Positions 6,565 through 13,619 of a stretch of 17,801 nt of DNA are shown in pieces. The translations under genes were made by a program, and so were the position numbers. Origin of the DNA: Oscillospiraceae bacterium (lineage in GTDB: Bacteria; Bacillota; Clostridia; Oscillospirales; Oscillospiraceae); assembly GCA_902765975.1 (NCBI GenBank), contig CACXBO010000021.1:1-17801 (forward strand), read 5' to 3'. The notes under the pieces are model-generated. The model searched no databases. It had not been told where the DNA came from and saw nothing but the letters and a program-made list of their open reading frames with translations. Each line of letters starts with the position of its first letter. Positions within the stretch are counted from its first letter, which is position 1.

Positions 6565-7560
6565 TCAGGCTCCGAACCCGTGCCAAACGCCGAAAAAGGT
6601 GAGGATGGAAAAGCAGGCGCTTATAGCCGTGAAAACGGTAAAAATCCTTCTTTCGCCCCATCCGCTCATCTCAAGGTGGTGGTGCAGAGGCGCCATTTTG
6701 AAAACTCTCTTGCCGTGGCTGAGCTTGAAATATGTGACCTGTATTATATCGGAGAGCGTCTCGACGATATATACGATCCCGAGCGGAACGAGAGCGAGGG
6801 GCATATTGAGAGCGAACGCGGTAGCGCAGATCGCTCCGCCGAGAAAAAGCGAGCCCGTGTCGCCCATAAATATCTTTGCGGGATAGAAATTGAAAATAAG
6901 AAATCCTGTGAGGCCGCCGGCAAGCGCCGCTCCGAAAAGGCCGACGGACGAAAGCCCCCACACCCCTGCAACGACCGCGTAGCAGATCGCCACGGGAAGG
7001 CTGACTCCCGCCGCAAGACCGTCGATACCGTCCGTGATATTGACGGCGTTCACCGTTCCTACTATTACGAAGGCTGCGAATATAAAATAGAGCCAGTCGG
7101 GAAGGTCGATGAAAACGTCGTGGAAAAACGGGACGTAAAGCCTCGTCGTAAGGTGTCCCTCAAGCCTCAGAAGCAGAACGAGCACGACTGCGGCCGCAAG
7201 CTGCAAAGCGAATTTCTGTATTGCGGTCAGACCGAGATTCTGCTTTTTCTTGAGCTTTTCATAATCGTCCAGAAAACCGATGAGGGCGAAGATAATGGAG
7301 AACGCGAAGATTATAAAGTGCCTCCAGTCTCCCGCAGCAGCCTCTCCGATGCCGCCAACGACAATGGAGAAGGCTATTCCGGCGATGAACATAATTCCGC
7401 CCATAGTCGGAGTGCCGGATTTTCCCATATGCCATACAGGTCCGTCTTCTCTTATAGACTGACCCGCCTTCTTCTTTCTGAGATAGGGCACGAGGAAAAT
7501 CCCCGTTACCGTCGTGACGAGCAGCGAGCCGACAAAGGCCCACAGTAGCTTTACGATCAT
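6565..7560 (-). CDS. mraY: Phospho-N-acetylmuramoyl-pentapeptide-transferase MraY
   Basis: MraY transfers phospho-MurNAc-pentapeptide from UDP to undecaprenyl phosphate, forming lipid I, the first membrane step of wall synthesis. The 331-residue polytopic protein has about ten membrane segments. It shows the family motifs DDYEKLKKK (D98, D99), NAVNITDGIDGLAAG (171-185, with the catalytic-site aspartates D177 and D180), FMGDTGSLFLGG (D234) and HHHLEMSGW (293-301). The ATG at 7560 follows GAGGTG by 7 bases. The gene begins 12 bases after the murE stop, with no murF in between. Confidence 0.98.
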   Translation of the reverse strand: MIVKLLWAFVGSLLVTTVTGIFLVPYLRKKKAGQSIREDGPVWHMGKSGTPTMGGIMFIAGIAFSIVVGGIGEAAAGDWRHFIIFAFSIIFALIGFLDDYEKLKKKQNLGLTAIQKFALQLAAAVVLVLLLRLEGHLTTRLYVPFFHDVFIDLPDWLYFIFAAFVIVGTVNAVNITDGIDGLAAGVSLPVAICYAVVAGVWGLSSVGLFGAALAGGLTGFLIFNFYPAKIFMGDTGSLFLGGAICATAFALNMPLALVPLGIVYIVETLSDIIQVTYFKLSHGKRVFKMAPLHHHLEMSGWGERRIFTVFTAISACFSILTFFGVWHGFGA

Positions 7561-7572
7561 TTGTACAGCACC

Positions 7573-9015
7573 TCATTCACCAAGTATTTCTCTGAGGACT
7601 TCGCGCTCATCGAAATGGCGTTTCTCAGTCCCTATTATCTGATAGGTCTCATGGCCCTTTCCCGCGAGGATAACGACGTCGCCGGGCTGAGCGGACCGGA
7701 CTGCGGCGGCTATCGCCTCTCTTCGGTTTTCAATGACCTCGTAGGCCGCCCTCGTATTTTTCATGCCGGCGGTGATCTGATTTATTATATCCATGGGCCG
7801 TTCCGTTCTGGGATTGTCGCTCGTTACGTAGACGTAATCGGCAAGTCTTCCGGCTATCGTGCCCATTATCGGGCGCTTATCCCTGTCTCTGTCGCCGCCG
7901 CAGCCGAAGAGCAGGACTACCCTGCCTTTGGCAAAGCCGCGGACAGTTCTGAGGATATTCGACAGCGCGTCCGGAGTGTGCGCGTAGTCTATTATCACGG
8001 TGAAATCGCGCCCGGTCTCGACCACCTCCGCCCTGCCCATAACTCCCTTGCAGTGGGAGAGGGCAGTTGCCGCCGCCTTCGCATCTATGCCCAGCACGAT
8101 TGCGACGGACATGGCGGCAAGCGCATTATAGACCGAAAACATACCGGGTATCCCGAGCTTAACGGTAATAATCTCCAAACCCGCGAGGCAGCGGAAGAGG
8201 ATTCCGTCCGGCTTGAGGCGGATATCCTTCGCAGTAAGACCCGCGTCGTCGCGTACTGTGGAGAACGTGAACACGGGGCAGTCCGCTCTCTCGAGCATAA
8301 AGCCCGTGTAGTCGTCGTCGAGGTTTATGACCGCGTGCCTGCATAGGTCGAAAAGCCTTGACTTTGCCTCCGCGTAAGCCTCCATCGTCTTATGGAAATC
8401 AAGATGATCCTCAGTGAGATTCGTAAACGCGCCGACCTCGAAGGTTATGGCCTTTACCCTGTCGAGAAAGAGAGCGTGGCTTGAAACCTCCATAACGCAG
8501 TATTCGCAGCCTGCGTCCGCCATCTCGGAAAGGAGCTCAGTAAGCTCTATGGAGTCGGGCGTGGTCCTCTCGGCGGGGCGCTCCTCAGAGCCGATCATAT
8601 TCCTGTTCGTGCCTATAAGGCCCACCTTTGCGCCGGTGCACTCCTCTATGACGCATTTTATTAGATTCGTAACCGTGGTCTTTCCGTTCGTGCCGGTCAC
8701 GCCGATCATTTTGATTCTGTCTGCCGGTCTGCCGTAGAAGTTTGCGGCGGCGACAGCCTCTGCCGCTCGCGAATTCTCCGCGACCGCAAAAACGCCGTGC
8801 GCTTCCGGCGCCTTCTCACACAGAACGGCAGCCGCACCTTTTTCAATCGCTTTTCCGATGTAGGAATGTCCGTCGGATGCATAGCCGCGGACGGCGACGA
8901 AGAGATAGCCCTCCTTCACCTTTCGCGAATCGTTCGTTATCCCCCTGATCTCAATATCTCCGTCTTCCGGGGAATAAACCGCCCCGGTCTCATAAAGCAC
9001 TTCGCTTAGTTTCAC
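7573..9015 (-). CDS. murE: UDP-MurNAc-tripeptide synthetase MurE, meso-DAP type
   Basis: MurE is an ATP-dependent cytoplasmic ligase that adds the third stem-peptide residue to UDP-MurNAc-L-Ala-D-Glu. The 480-residue protein has the three Mur ligase domains. The N-terminal substrate domain is about 1-100. The central ATPase domain has GTNGKTT (108-114, K112) and AYAEAKSR with K218 as the probable carbamylated lysine. The C-terminal domain contains DNPR at 400-403. DNPR is the established signature for meso-diaminopimelate rather than lysine, agreeing with dapL in this window. The start is GTG at 9015, with an AAGGA about 11-12 bases upstream, a long spacing. No other in-frame start gives a better N-terminus. 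The gene lies 24 bases after the PBP gene. Confidence 0.97.
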   Translation of the reverse strand: MKLSEVLYETGAVYSPEDGDIEIRGITNDSRKVKEGYLFVAVRGYASDGHSYIGKAIEKGAAAVLCEKAPEAHGVFAVAENSRAAEAVAAANFYGRPADRIKMIGVTGTNGKTTVTNLIKCVIEECTGAKVGLIGTNRNMIGSEERPAERTTPDSIELTELLSEMADAGCEYCVMEVSSHALFLDRVKAITFEVGAFTNLTEDHLDFHKTMEAYAEAKSRLFDLCRHAVINLDDDYTGFMLERADCPVFTFSTVRDDAGLTAKDIRLKPDGILFRCLAGLEIITVKLGIPGMFSVYNALAAMSVAIVLGIDAKAAATALSHCKGVMGRAEVVETGRDFTVIIDYAHTPDALSNILRTVRGFAKGRVVLLFGCGGDRDRDKRPIMGTIAGRLADYVYVTSDNPRTERPMDIINQITAGMKNTRAAYEVIENRREAIAAAVRSAQPGDVVILAGKGHETYQIIGTEKRHFDEREVLREILGE

Positions 9016-9039
9016 GGATAACGCACGTCCTTTCTTTTC

Positions 9040-11370
9040 TTAGTATTCGCCGAGGCTGGTCTTATCTGCGAGTATTACCTTTACTACGGAACCGTATTCA
9101 AGCTCCTCGCCCGCAGCTACCGACTGCTGCTGAACGACAATGTTGCTGCTCTTCGGAAGAGCGCCGCTCGTTTCGAGGAATAGCCCGGCGTTCTGCAGCT
9201 TCTGTCTCGCCTGCTTTGCCGTAAGTCCGTGCAGCTCCGGAACGAGGACCGTTCCGCCGCGCGGGGTTTCGCCCGCATAGATTATCACCTTTGAGCCGTC
9301 GGCTATTTTGACGTTCGGCGCGGGAAGCTGAGCGGTTATCTCCGTTCCCTCGCCCATGAGCTGAACGGTAAAGCCCTTTGCCTCAAGCTTCGCCCTCGCG
9401 TCGTCAACGCCGTCGCCTATAACGCGAGGCACCTGCACGTCGAGATACTGACGCTCTTCGGCGGTGTAGTCCGGCTCTGTGCCCCAATATGGCATTACCT
9501 CCGAAAAAATCTTGCCAACGTACGGTCCGACCATTACTCCGCCGCCGACGTAGATGCCGGAGGTCTGGCTCGGATTGTCGAGCACCATCAGCACCGCTAT
9601 CTCAGGATCGTTCGCAGGGCTCATCCCGCAGAACGAGACCATATACTCCTTGTTGCCCGTTGCCGCCTGAAGCGCGGTTTTCGTGGTCGTGCCGGTTTTG
9701 CCTCCTATGTGGAGCCCGGGGACATATGCGGTTTTACCGGTTCCTCCCTCTTCCCCCACAACGGCCTCGAGATAAGAGGCGACGAGGCGGCTGGTCTTCT
9801 CGCTTATGACCTGACGCACCACCGTGGGCTCTTTTGAGTAGACTATATTCCCATTTCCGTCCTTTATCTCGCTGACTATATACGGCTCCATGAGATATCC
9901 GCCGTTAACCGCGGCGCAGAAGCCTGTTATCATCTGCAGGGGCGTTACGTTTGCCGTCTGTCCGAAGGACGCCGCTGCAAGCGAGGATTTGTTATAGGGG
10001 TTCGTAAACGCCTTCTCCGTCCACCAGAGGCCTCTCGTGCTCGACTCGCCGAGAAGGTCGATTCCCGTCTTGTTCCAAAAGCCGAAGGCTTCGACATAAT
10101 CGTAAAACTTCGCGGCTCCCACTCTGAACGCGATATTTGTAAACGCGACGTTGCAGGAGTGCATCAGCGCCTCTTTCGGAGTCTGGCTGCCGTGTCCGGT
10201 GCGCTTCCAGCAGTTAAGGTCGGTCGTTCTGCCCGGCACCTTGTCCGGAGTCAGCTTTCCACCGCAGTAAAAATCATCATTTTCGCTTATTACTCCCTCT
10301 TCAAACGCCATTGCGAGAGTTATCGTTTTAAAAACAGAGCCCGGCTCATAAGTATCTGATATGGACATATTTCGCCACATGGCGTTCAGCATCTTCGTGC
10401 GCTCCGCCTTGTACTCGTCCTCATCGACATAGTAGTCAAGCTCAATAAGCTGATCCTCTGTAAGAGTGAACGGACTGTTGAGGTCGAAGGTCTCAGCTCC
10501 CGCCATCGCAAGAATACGCCCGGTTTTTACCTCCATAACGATAACGCAGCCGTTATCCTTGACGAAATTTTCCTCCATTGCCTGGGCGAGATACTTCTCG
10601 GCTATGCCCTGAATCGTTGTGTCAAGCGTCAGGGTTACATTGCCGCCGTCTATGGCGTCGTTATAATTCTCGTAATTCTCGTAAAGAAGTCCGACGCCGT
10701 TCTGGGCAGCGAGGCGGGTAACGCTACCGTCGGTCCCCTCAAGGTAGCTGTTATAAACCCGCTCAAGGCCCATCAAGCCGTTGTTGTCCGTCCCGACGAA
10801 GCCGATAACGTGGCAGGCAAGACTGCCGTAAGGATAGTATCTTTTGGACGTGACCTCAAGGTGTACGCTCCTCAGTCCCGTGTACTCTTTCCCGTTTGCG
10901 TCGACGCCGTTATACGAGTCCTTGAATTCCCTTACAAGATCCGCCTCTGCCGGCTCGATCTTTGTCGCTACGACCTGATACCAGCTTTCTACCTTTTTGG
11001 ATTTTTCCATTACGGAGTCGTAGCTCACGCCGAGCAGAGCCTCAAGGTTTTTCGCTATTAACTCCGGGCTCTCGTTGTATTTAATCATTTCGACAGGGCT
11101 TATAAAAACGTTATAAGCCGTTGCGCTTACGGCGAGAGGATTTCCGTTCGTATCGAATATCGTCCCGCGGTTTGCGGAAACCTTTGTCTCCCTCGTCTGC
11201 TGGTCTATCGCCATCTGCTCATACATCCCGTGGTCGGTTATCATCAGCCTGTACAGTCTGACCGCGAGAAGGGCAAACGCAACTATGCCGCACACCACCA
11301 GAAGTATGAGTGTGCGGCGAAGTATTGAACTGTCGGGTCTCTGTGACGTCATCTTTTTTTCCGTTGCCAT
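9040..11370 (-). CDS. ftsI: Class B penicillin-binding protein with two PASTA domains (FtsI/PBP2B/SpoVD type)
   Basis: This is the septal transpeptidase that cross-links peptidoglycan made by FtsW. The 776-residue protein has a single membrane anchor (about 20-42) and a PBP dimerisation domain (about 60-225). The transpeptidase domain has SVFK with nucleophile S345 and K348, SCN at 405-407, and KTGT at 558-561. Two PASTA domains follow (about 645-699 and 706-768). Cysteines at 369 and 386 flank a loop after the active site. SpoVD of Bacillus has a redox-controlled cysteine pair in a comparable place, but the same pair may be general in clostridial homologues. Only one such PBP is present, where Bacillus has pbpB and spoVD in tandem. 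It could therefore be vegetative, sporulation-specific or both. AGGTGAGGAG precedes the ATG at 11370, which follows ftsL by 59 bases. Confidence 0.95.
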   Translation of the reverse strand: MATEKKMTSQRPDSSILRRTLILLVVCGIVAFALLAVRLYRLMITDHGMYEQMAIDQQTRETKVSANRGTIFDTNGNPLAVSATAYNVFISPVEMIKYNESPELIAKNLEALLGVSYDSVMEKSKKVESWYQVVATKIEPAEADLVREFKDSYNGVDANGKEYTGLRSVHLEVTSKRYYPYGSLACHVIGFVGTDNNGLMGLERVYNSYLEGTDGSVTRLAAQNGVGLLYENYENYNDAIDGGNVTLTLDTTIQGIAEKYLAQAMEENFVKDNGCVIVMEVKTGRILAMAGAETFDLNSPFTLTEDQLIELDYYVDEDEYKAERTKMLNAMWRNMSISDTYEPGSVFKTITLAMAFEEGVISENDDFYCGGKLTPDKVPGRTTDLNCWKRTGHGSQTPKEALMHSCNVAFTNIAFRVGAAKFYDYVEAFGFWNKTGIDLLGESSTRGLWWTEKAFTNPYNKSSLAAASFGQTANVTPLQMITGFCAAVNGGYLMEPYIVSEIKDGNGNIVYSKEPTVVRQVISEKTSRLVASYLEAVVGEEGGTGKTAYVPGLHIGGKTGTTTKTALQAATGNKEYMVSFCGMSPANDPEIAVLMVLDNPSQTSGIYVGGGVMVGPYVGKIFSEVMPYWGTEPDYTAEERQYLDVQVPRVIGDGVDDARAKLEAKGFTVQLMGEGTEITAQLPAPNVKIADGSKVIIYAGETPRGGTVLVPELHGLTAKQARQKLQNAGLFLETSGALPKSSNIVVQQQSVAAGEELEYGSVVKVILADKTSLGEY

Positions 11371-11429
11371 GCTGCGCTCCTCACCTAAGTCGGTATATTA
11401 TGCCGTCTTCGGTAAAATTCTATGCCCGC

Positions 11430-12023
11430 TCACCTTAAATATTCCGCGAGTGAGGAGATGAAGTCTCTCGCAGCTTTTATGAAGCCTATGCCGGAATCAT
11501 CCTGCGAAAGAACGACCGCCTTGTCCTCCCTCTGCATTGTGATGACGTGGGTATTCGCCTCTGAGAGCATCGTCATTCCGAGCTTGCTCGTCGCCTGCTC
11601 CTTTATGGCGTTGAGATTGAACGTGCGCTCATATTCCACCTTGAGCCTCGTCTCGTCGGTCTCAAGGGCACTTATCTCTTTGTTGAGTATTGTTATCTCC
11701 GTCGACACCTCGGTGAGACGGACGTAGGAGAGTATAACGAAAACCATTAGCAGCGCGATCACGGCGTAGCCGAGGACTCCGGCGACCGAAACCGCCTGAG
11801 CTTTTCTTGCGCTCTCGATGGCCTTCGCGCGCTTGAGGGCTTCTTCTCTTTTCTTCTGAGAGGCTCTCTCCTGCGCCTCACGTCTTGCGGTCTCCTCCGC
11901 CGTACTGTCCGGTATTTCCTTGGGAACCGCAGTTCCGCCGAAAGAATAAAGGTCGTAAGCGAGGCTTCCGAATGCCCCGTTTACGGCGTACTGTCTTTCT
12001 CTTTCAGCTCTCGCCTGTGCCAT
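11430..12023 (-). CDS. ftsL: FtsL-like bitopic division protein with long N-terminus
   Basis: By position between rsmH and the septal PBP gene, and by architecture, this is FtsL, the small membrane protein that with DivIC and FtsQ activates FtsW-PBP. At 197 residues it is well above the usual 100-120. A cytoplasmic N-terminus of about 78 residues starts with a YAVNGAFGSLAYDL segment and continues as a highly charged Glu/Lys/Arg/Ala helix (about 40-75). One membrane segment lies at about 79-101. A periplasmic heptad-like coiled coil (about 103-135) and the ATSKLGM segment (144-150) typical of the FtsL/DivIC family follow. The tail of about 45 residues is unrecognised. The ATG at 12023 has only a weak AAGGATG site 18 bases after the rsmH stop. 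Sequence divergence is normal for FtsL, so the call rests mainly on context. Confidence 0.88.
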   Translation of the reverse strand: MAQARAERERQYAVNGAFGSLAYDLYSFGGTAVPKEIPDSTAEETARREAQERASQKKREEALKRAKAIESARKAQAVSVAGVLGYAVIALLMVFVILSYVRLTEVSTEITILNKEISALETDETRLKVEYERTFNLNAIKEQATSKLGMTMLSEANTHVITMQREDKAVVLSQDDSGIGFIKAARDFISSLAEYLR

Positions 12024-12041
12024 CTAGTCGTCATCCTTCGG

Positions 12042-12977
12042 TTATATTTTTTCCGCTATCCTGAGCTTTGCGCTTCTTGCCCTCGGGTTCTCTTCAAGTT
12101 CTGTCTCCGAAGGCGTTATCGGCTTTTTCGTAACGCTCACAACGCTCTTTTTGAAGCCGCATATACAAACGGGAGCTTCAGGCGGACATGTGCAGCCGTT
12201 CTCCCTCGATCTTATCGCGTTTTTAACTATTCTGTCCTCAAGGCTGTGGAAGCTTATCACGCACAGTCTCCCGCCCGGAAGAAGCCTTTCGATCGCGGCT
12301 CCGAGCATTTCGGAAAGCGCGCCGAGTTCATCGTTCACCGCTATCCTTATCGCCTGGAAGCTTCTCTTTGCGGGATGCTGCTTTTCTCTCAGCGCAGCAG
12401 CCGGCATACTTCTTTTTATTATTTCAACGAGCTCGAAGGTCGAGCTTACGGGTCTCTTCTCTCGCGCAGAGACTATCCCGGAGGCTATCCTTGCGGAATA
12501 TTTCTCCTCTCCGAACTCGAAGAGTATGCGCCTCAGCTCGCTCTCCGGCCAGCCGTTCACTATATCGTATGCCGTTAGAGAAGCGTCTCTGTCCATTCTC
12601 ATATCGAGCGGCGCGTCGGTCATATAGGAGAAGCCCCTCGCGCCGTCGTCAAGCTGAGGTGAGGAAACGCCGAGGTCAAAGAGCATTCCATTGACTTTCC
12701 CTATTCCGACGGAATCAAGCAGTCCGTCGACGTCACGGAAATTGCCCTTGATGAGGGTGACTCTCTCTCCGAAACGTGACAGTCTCTCTCCCGCCTCTTT
12801 GATCGCGGCTGAGTCTCTGTCGATCGCGACAAGCCTTCCACCCTGAAGTCTTTCGGCGATCTTCTCTGAATGGCCGCCCCGCCCGAGCGTCCCATCCACG
12901 TATATTCCGTTCGGATCGATGTTCAGTCCCTCAATGCACTCCCAAAGGAGCACCGGAACGTGATTTCCGATCTCCAT
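12042..12977 (-). CDS. rsmH: 16S rRNA (cytosine-1402-N4)-methyltransferase RsmH (MraW)
   Basis: RsmH methylates N4 of cytosine 1402 in 16S rRNA at the ribosomal P site, using S-adenosylmethionine. The 311-residue protein begins NHVPVLLWECIEGL and shows the SAM-binding motif VDGTLGRGGHS (27-37). It has the family segments FDLGVSSPQLDDGARGFSY and ISFHSLEDRIVK, and a cysteine cluster CTCPPEAPVCICG. It ends NPRARSAKLRIAEKI. The length is standard. Its ATG overlaps the mraZ stop by one base (TGATG), with GAGGAG inside the end of mraZ, so the two are translationally coupled. Confidence 0.98.
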   Translation of the reverse strand: MEIGNHVPVLLWECIEGLNIDPNGIYVDGTLGRGGHSEKIAERLQGGRLVAIDRDSAAIKEAGERLSRFGERVTLIKGNFRDVDGLLDSVGIGKVNGMLFDLGVSSPQLDDGARGFSYMTDAPLDMRMDRDASLTAYDIVNGWPESELRRILFEFGEEKYSARIASGIVSAREKRPVSSTFELVEIIKRSMPAAALREKQHPAKRSFQAIRIAVNDELGALSEMLGAAIERLLPGGRLCVISFHSLEDRIVKNAIRSRENGCTCPPEAPVCICGFKKSVVSVTKKPITPSETELEENPRARSAKLRIAEKI

Positions 12978-13402
12978 CAGAAATCAAGCTCCTCAAAGAC
13001 CTCGGCGAGATTCTCCGGCGTGGTCTCCGCCACGTCGACCTCATTCCATGCCGCCTCATCCCAAAGCTGAGTTGTATCTCCGGCTCCGACTACCGCCACG
13101 TTCTTCTCAAGCTTCGCAAAGTCTCTGAGCGCCTGAGGAAGAAGTATCCTTCCCTGCGTATCGAGCTCGCATTTTGAAGCGTGGGAGAAAAGCGGTCTCA
13201 TCTTCGTCTGCTTCGCTCTCGGAAGCTCGCGGATCTTTTCGTTGAGCCTATCCCAGCTGTCCATGGAATATGCCGTCAGGCAGCGTTCAGTGGAAATAGT
13301 CACGAAAAAGGTGTCGCCCAGCTCTTCCCGGAGCTTTGCGGGTATAAAGAGACGACCCTTTGCGTCCAGCGTGTGCCTGTATACTCCTGTCATTCCGGCC
13401 AT
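12977..13402 (-). CDS. mraZ: Transcriptional regulator and cell division protein MraZ
   Basis: MraZ is an AbrB-like DNA-binding protein that autoregulates dcw clusters. From the chosen ATG it has 141 residues with two tandem MraZ repeats. Each carries the DxxGR signature: DAKGRLFIPAKLRE at 13-26 and DTQGRILLPQALRD at 81-94. The start at 13402 (MAGMTGVYRHTLD) follows GAGGTG by 8 bases and matches the usual N-terminus. A GTG at 13444 in the same frame would add 14 residues that include the Shine-Dalgarno region and is rejected. It is the first gene of the dcw operon, downstream of a sigma-A promoter and three 10-bp repeats that look like its own operator. Confidence 0.97.
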   Translation of the reverse strand: MAGMTGVYRHTLDAKGRLFIPAKLREELGDTFFVTISTERCLTAYSMDSWDRLNEKIRELPRAKQTKMRPLFSHASKCELDTQGRILLPQALRDFAKLEKNVAVVGAGDTTQLWDEAAWNEVDVAETTPENLAEVFEELDF

Positions 13403-13440
13403 CTCTTCACCACCTCTCGTAACATTCGTGGGAAAGCGAT

Positions 13441-13470
13441 ACACTTTCCACCACTTTGCCCCACTGATAT
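13441..13470 (-). promoter_or_regulatory. MraZ operator: three 10-bp direct repeats
   Basis: Three head-to-tail decamers occupy 13441-13450, 13451-13460 and 13461-13470. On the minus strand the two promoter-distal ones contain AAAGTGT and AAAGTGG, and the promoter-proximal one the degenerate TCAGTGG. This matches the described MraZ box AAAGTG(T/G)N3 repeated with 10-bp periodicity. The array starts 6 bases past the -10 box, covering the predicted transcription start, a position suited to autorepression. Binding itself is inferred. Confidence 0.8.
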
Positions 13471-13476
13471 GACACC

Positions 13477-13505
13477 ATTATAGAGGCGCAGTCCTCAAAT
13501 TGCAA
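13477..13505 (-). promoter_or_regulatory. Sigma-A promoter of the dcw operon
   Basis: TTGCAA (13500-13505) and a perfect TATAAT (13477-13482) are spaced by 17 bases on the minus strand, preceded by an A/T-rich stretch. The predicted start is near 13470, inside the MraZ repeats, about 70 bases before mraZ. Confidence 0.85.
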
Positions 13506-13517
13506 GAGAAAATTTGA
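13495..13517. repeat. Inverted repeat overlapping the -35 box of the dcw promoter
   Basis: TCAAATT (13495-13501) and AATTTGA (13511-13517) form a perfect 7-bp inverted repeat with a 9-base spacer. It covers the -35 hexamer and the region just upstream. It could be a second operator, or only a by-product of A/T-rich sequence; no family assignment is possible. Confidence 0.3.
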
Positions 13518-13551
13518 AAATAATTCATGTTTTTTCGGCGATTACGCGCAG

Positions 13552-13585
13552 AAAAAATCCCGTTGCCCCATATTGAGGCAGCGGG
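13552..13585 (-). terminator. Intrinsic terminator of the DUF2975-XRE-DUF4173 operon
   Basis: A 9-bp stem with one G-T wobble (13559-13567 with 13577-13585, 9-base loop) on the minus strand runs into ATTTTTT (13552-13558), 35 bases past the stop codon at 13620. A run of A residues on the other side gives U-rich RNA on one strand only for the minus direction. It separates this operon from the dcw promoter. Confidence 0.8.
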
Positions 13586-13619
13586 AAAAAACTGTACCAT
13601 ATTTTGTATTGAATTTGTG

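Noticed and set aside
6580..7548. Plus-strand open frame of 322 codons opposite mraY
   Set aside because: Highly charged, low-complexity translation that mirrors the membrane-protein codons of mraY; no ribosome binding site.
13403..13444. Longer mraZ reading from a GTG at 13444
   Set aside because: The extension would begin inside the MraZ repeats and include the GAGGTG site that serves the ATG at 13402.
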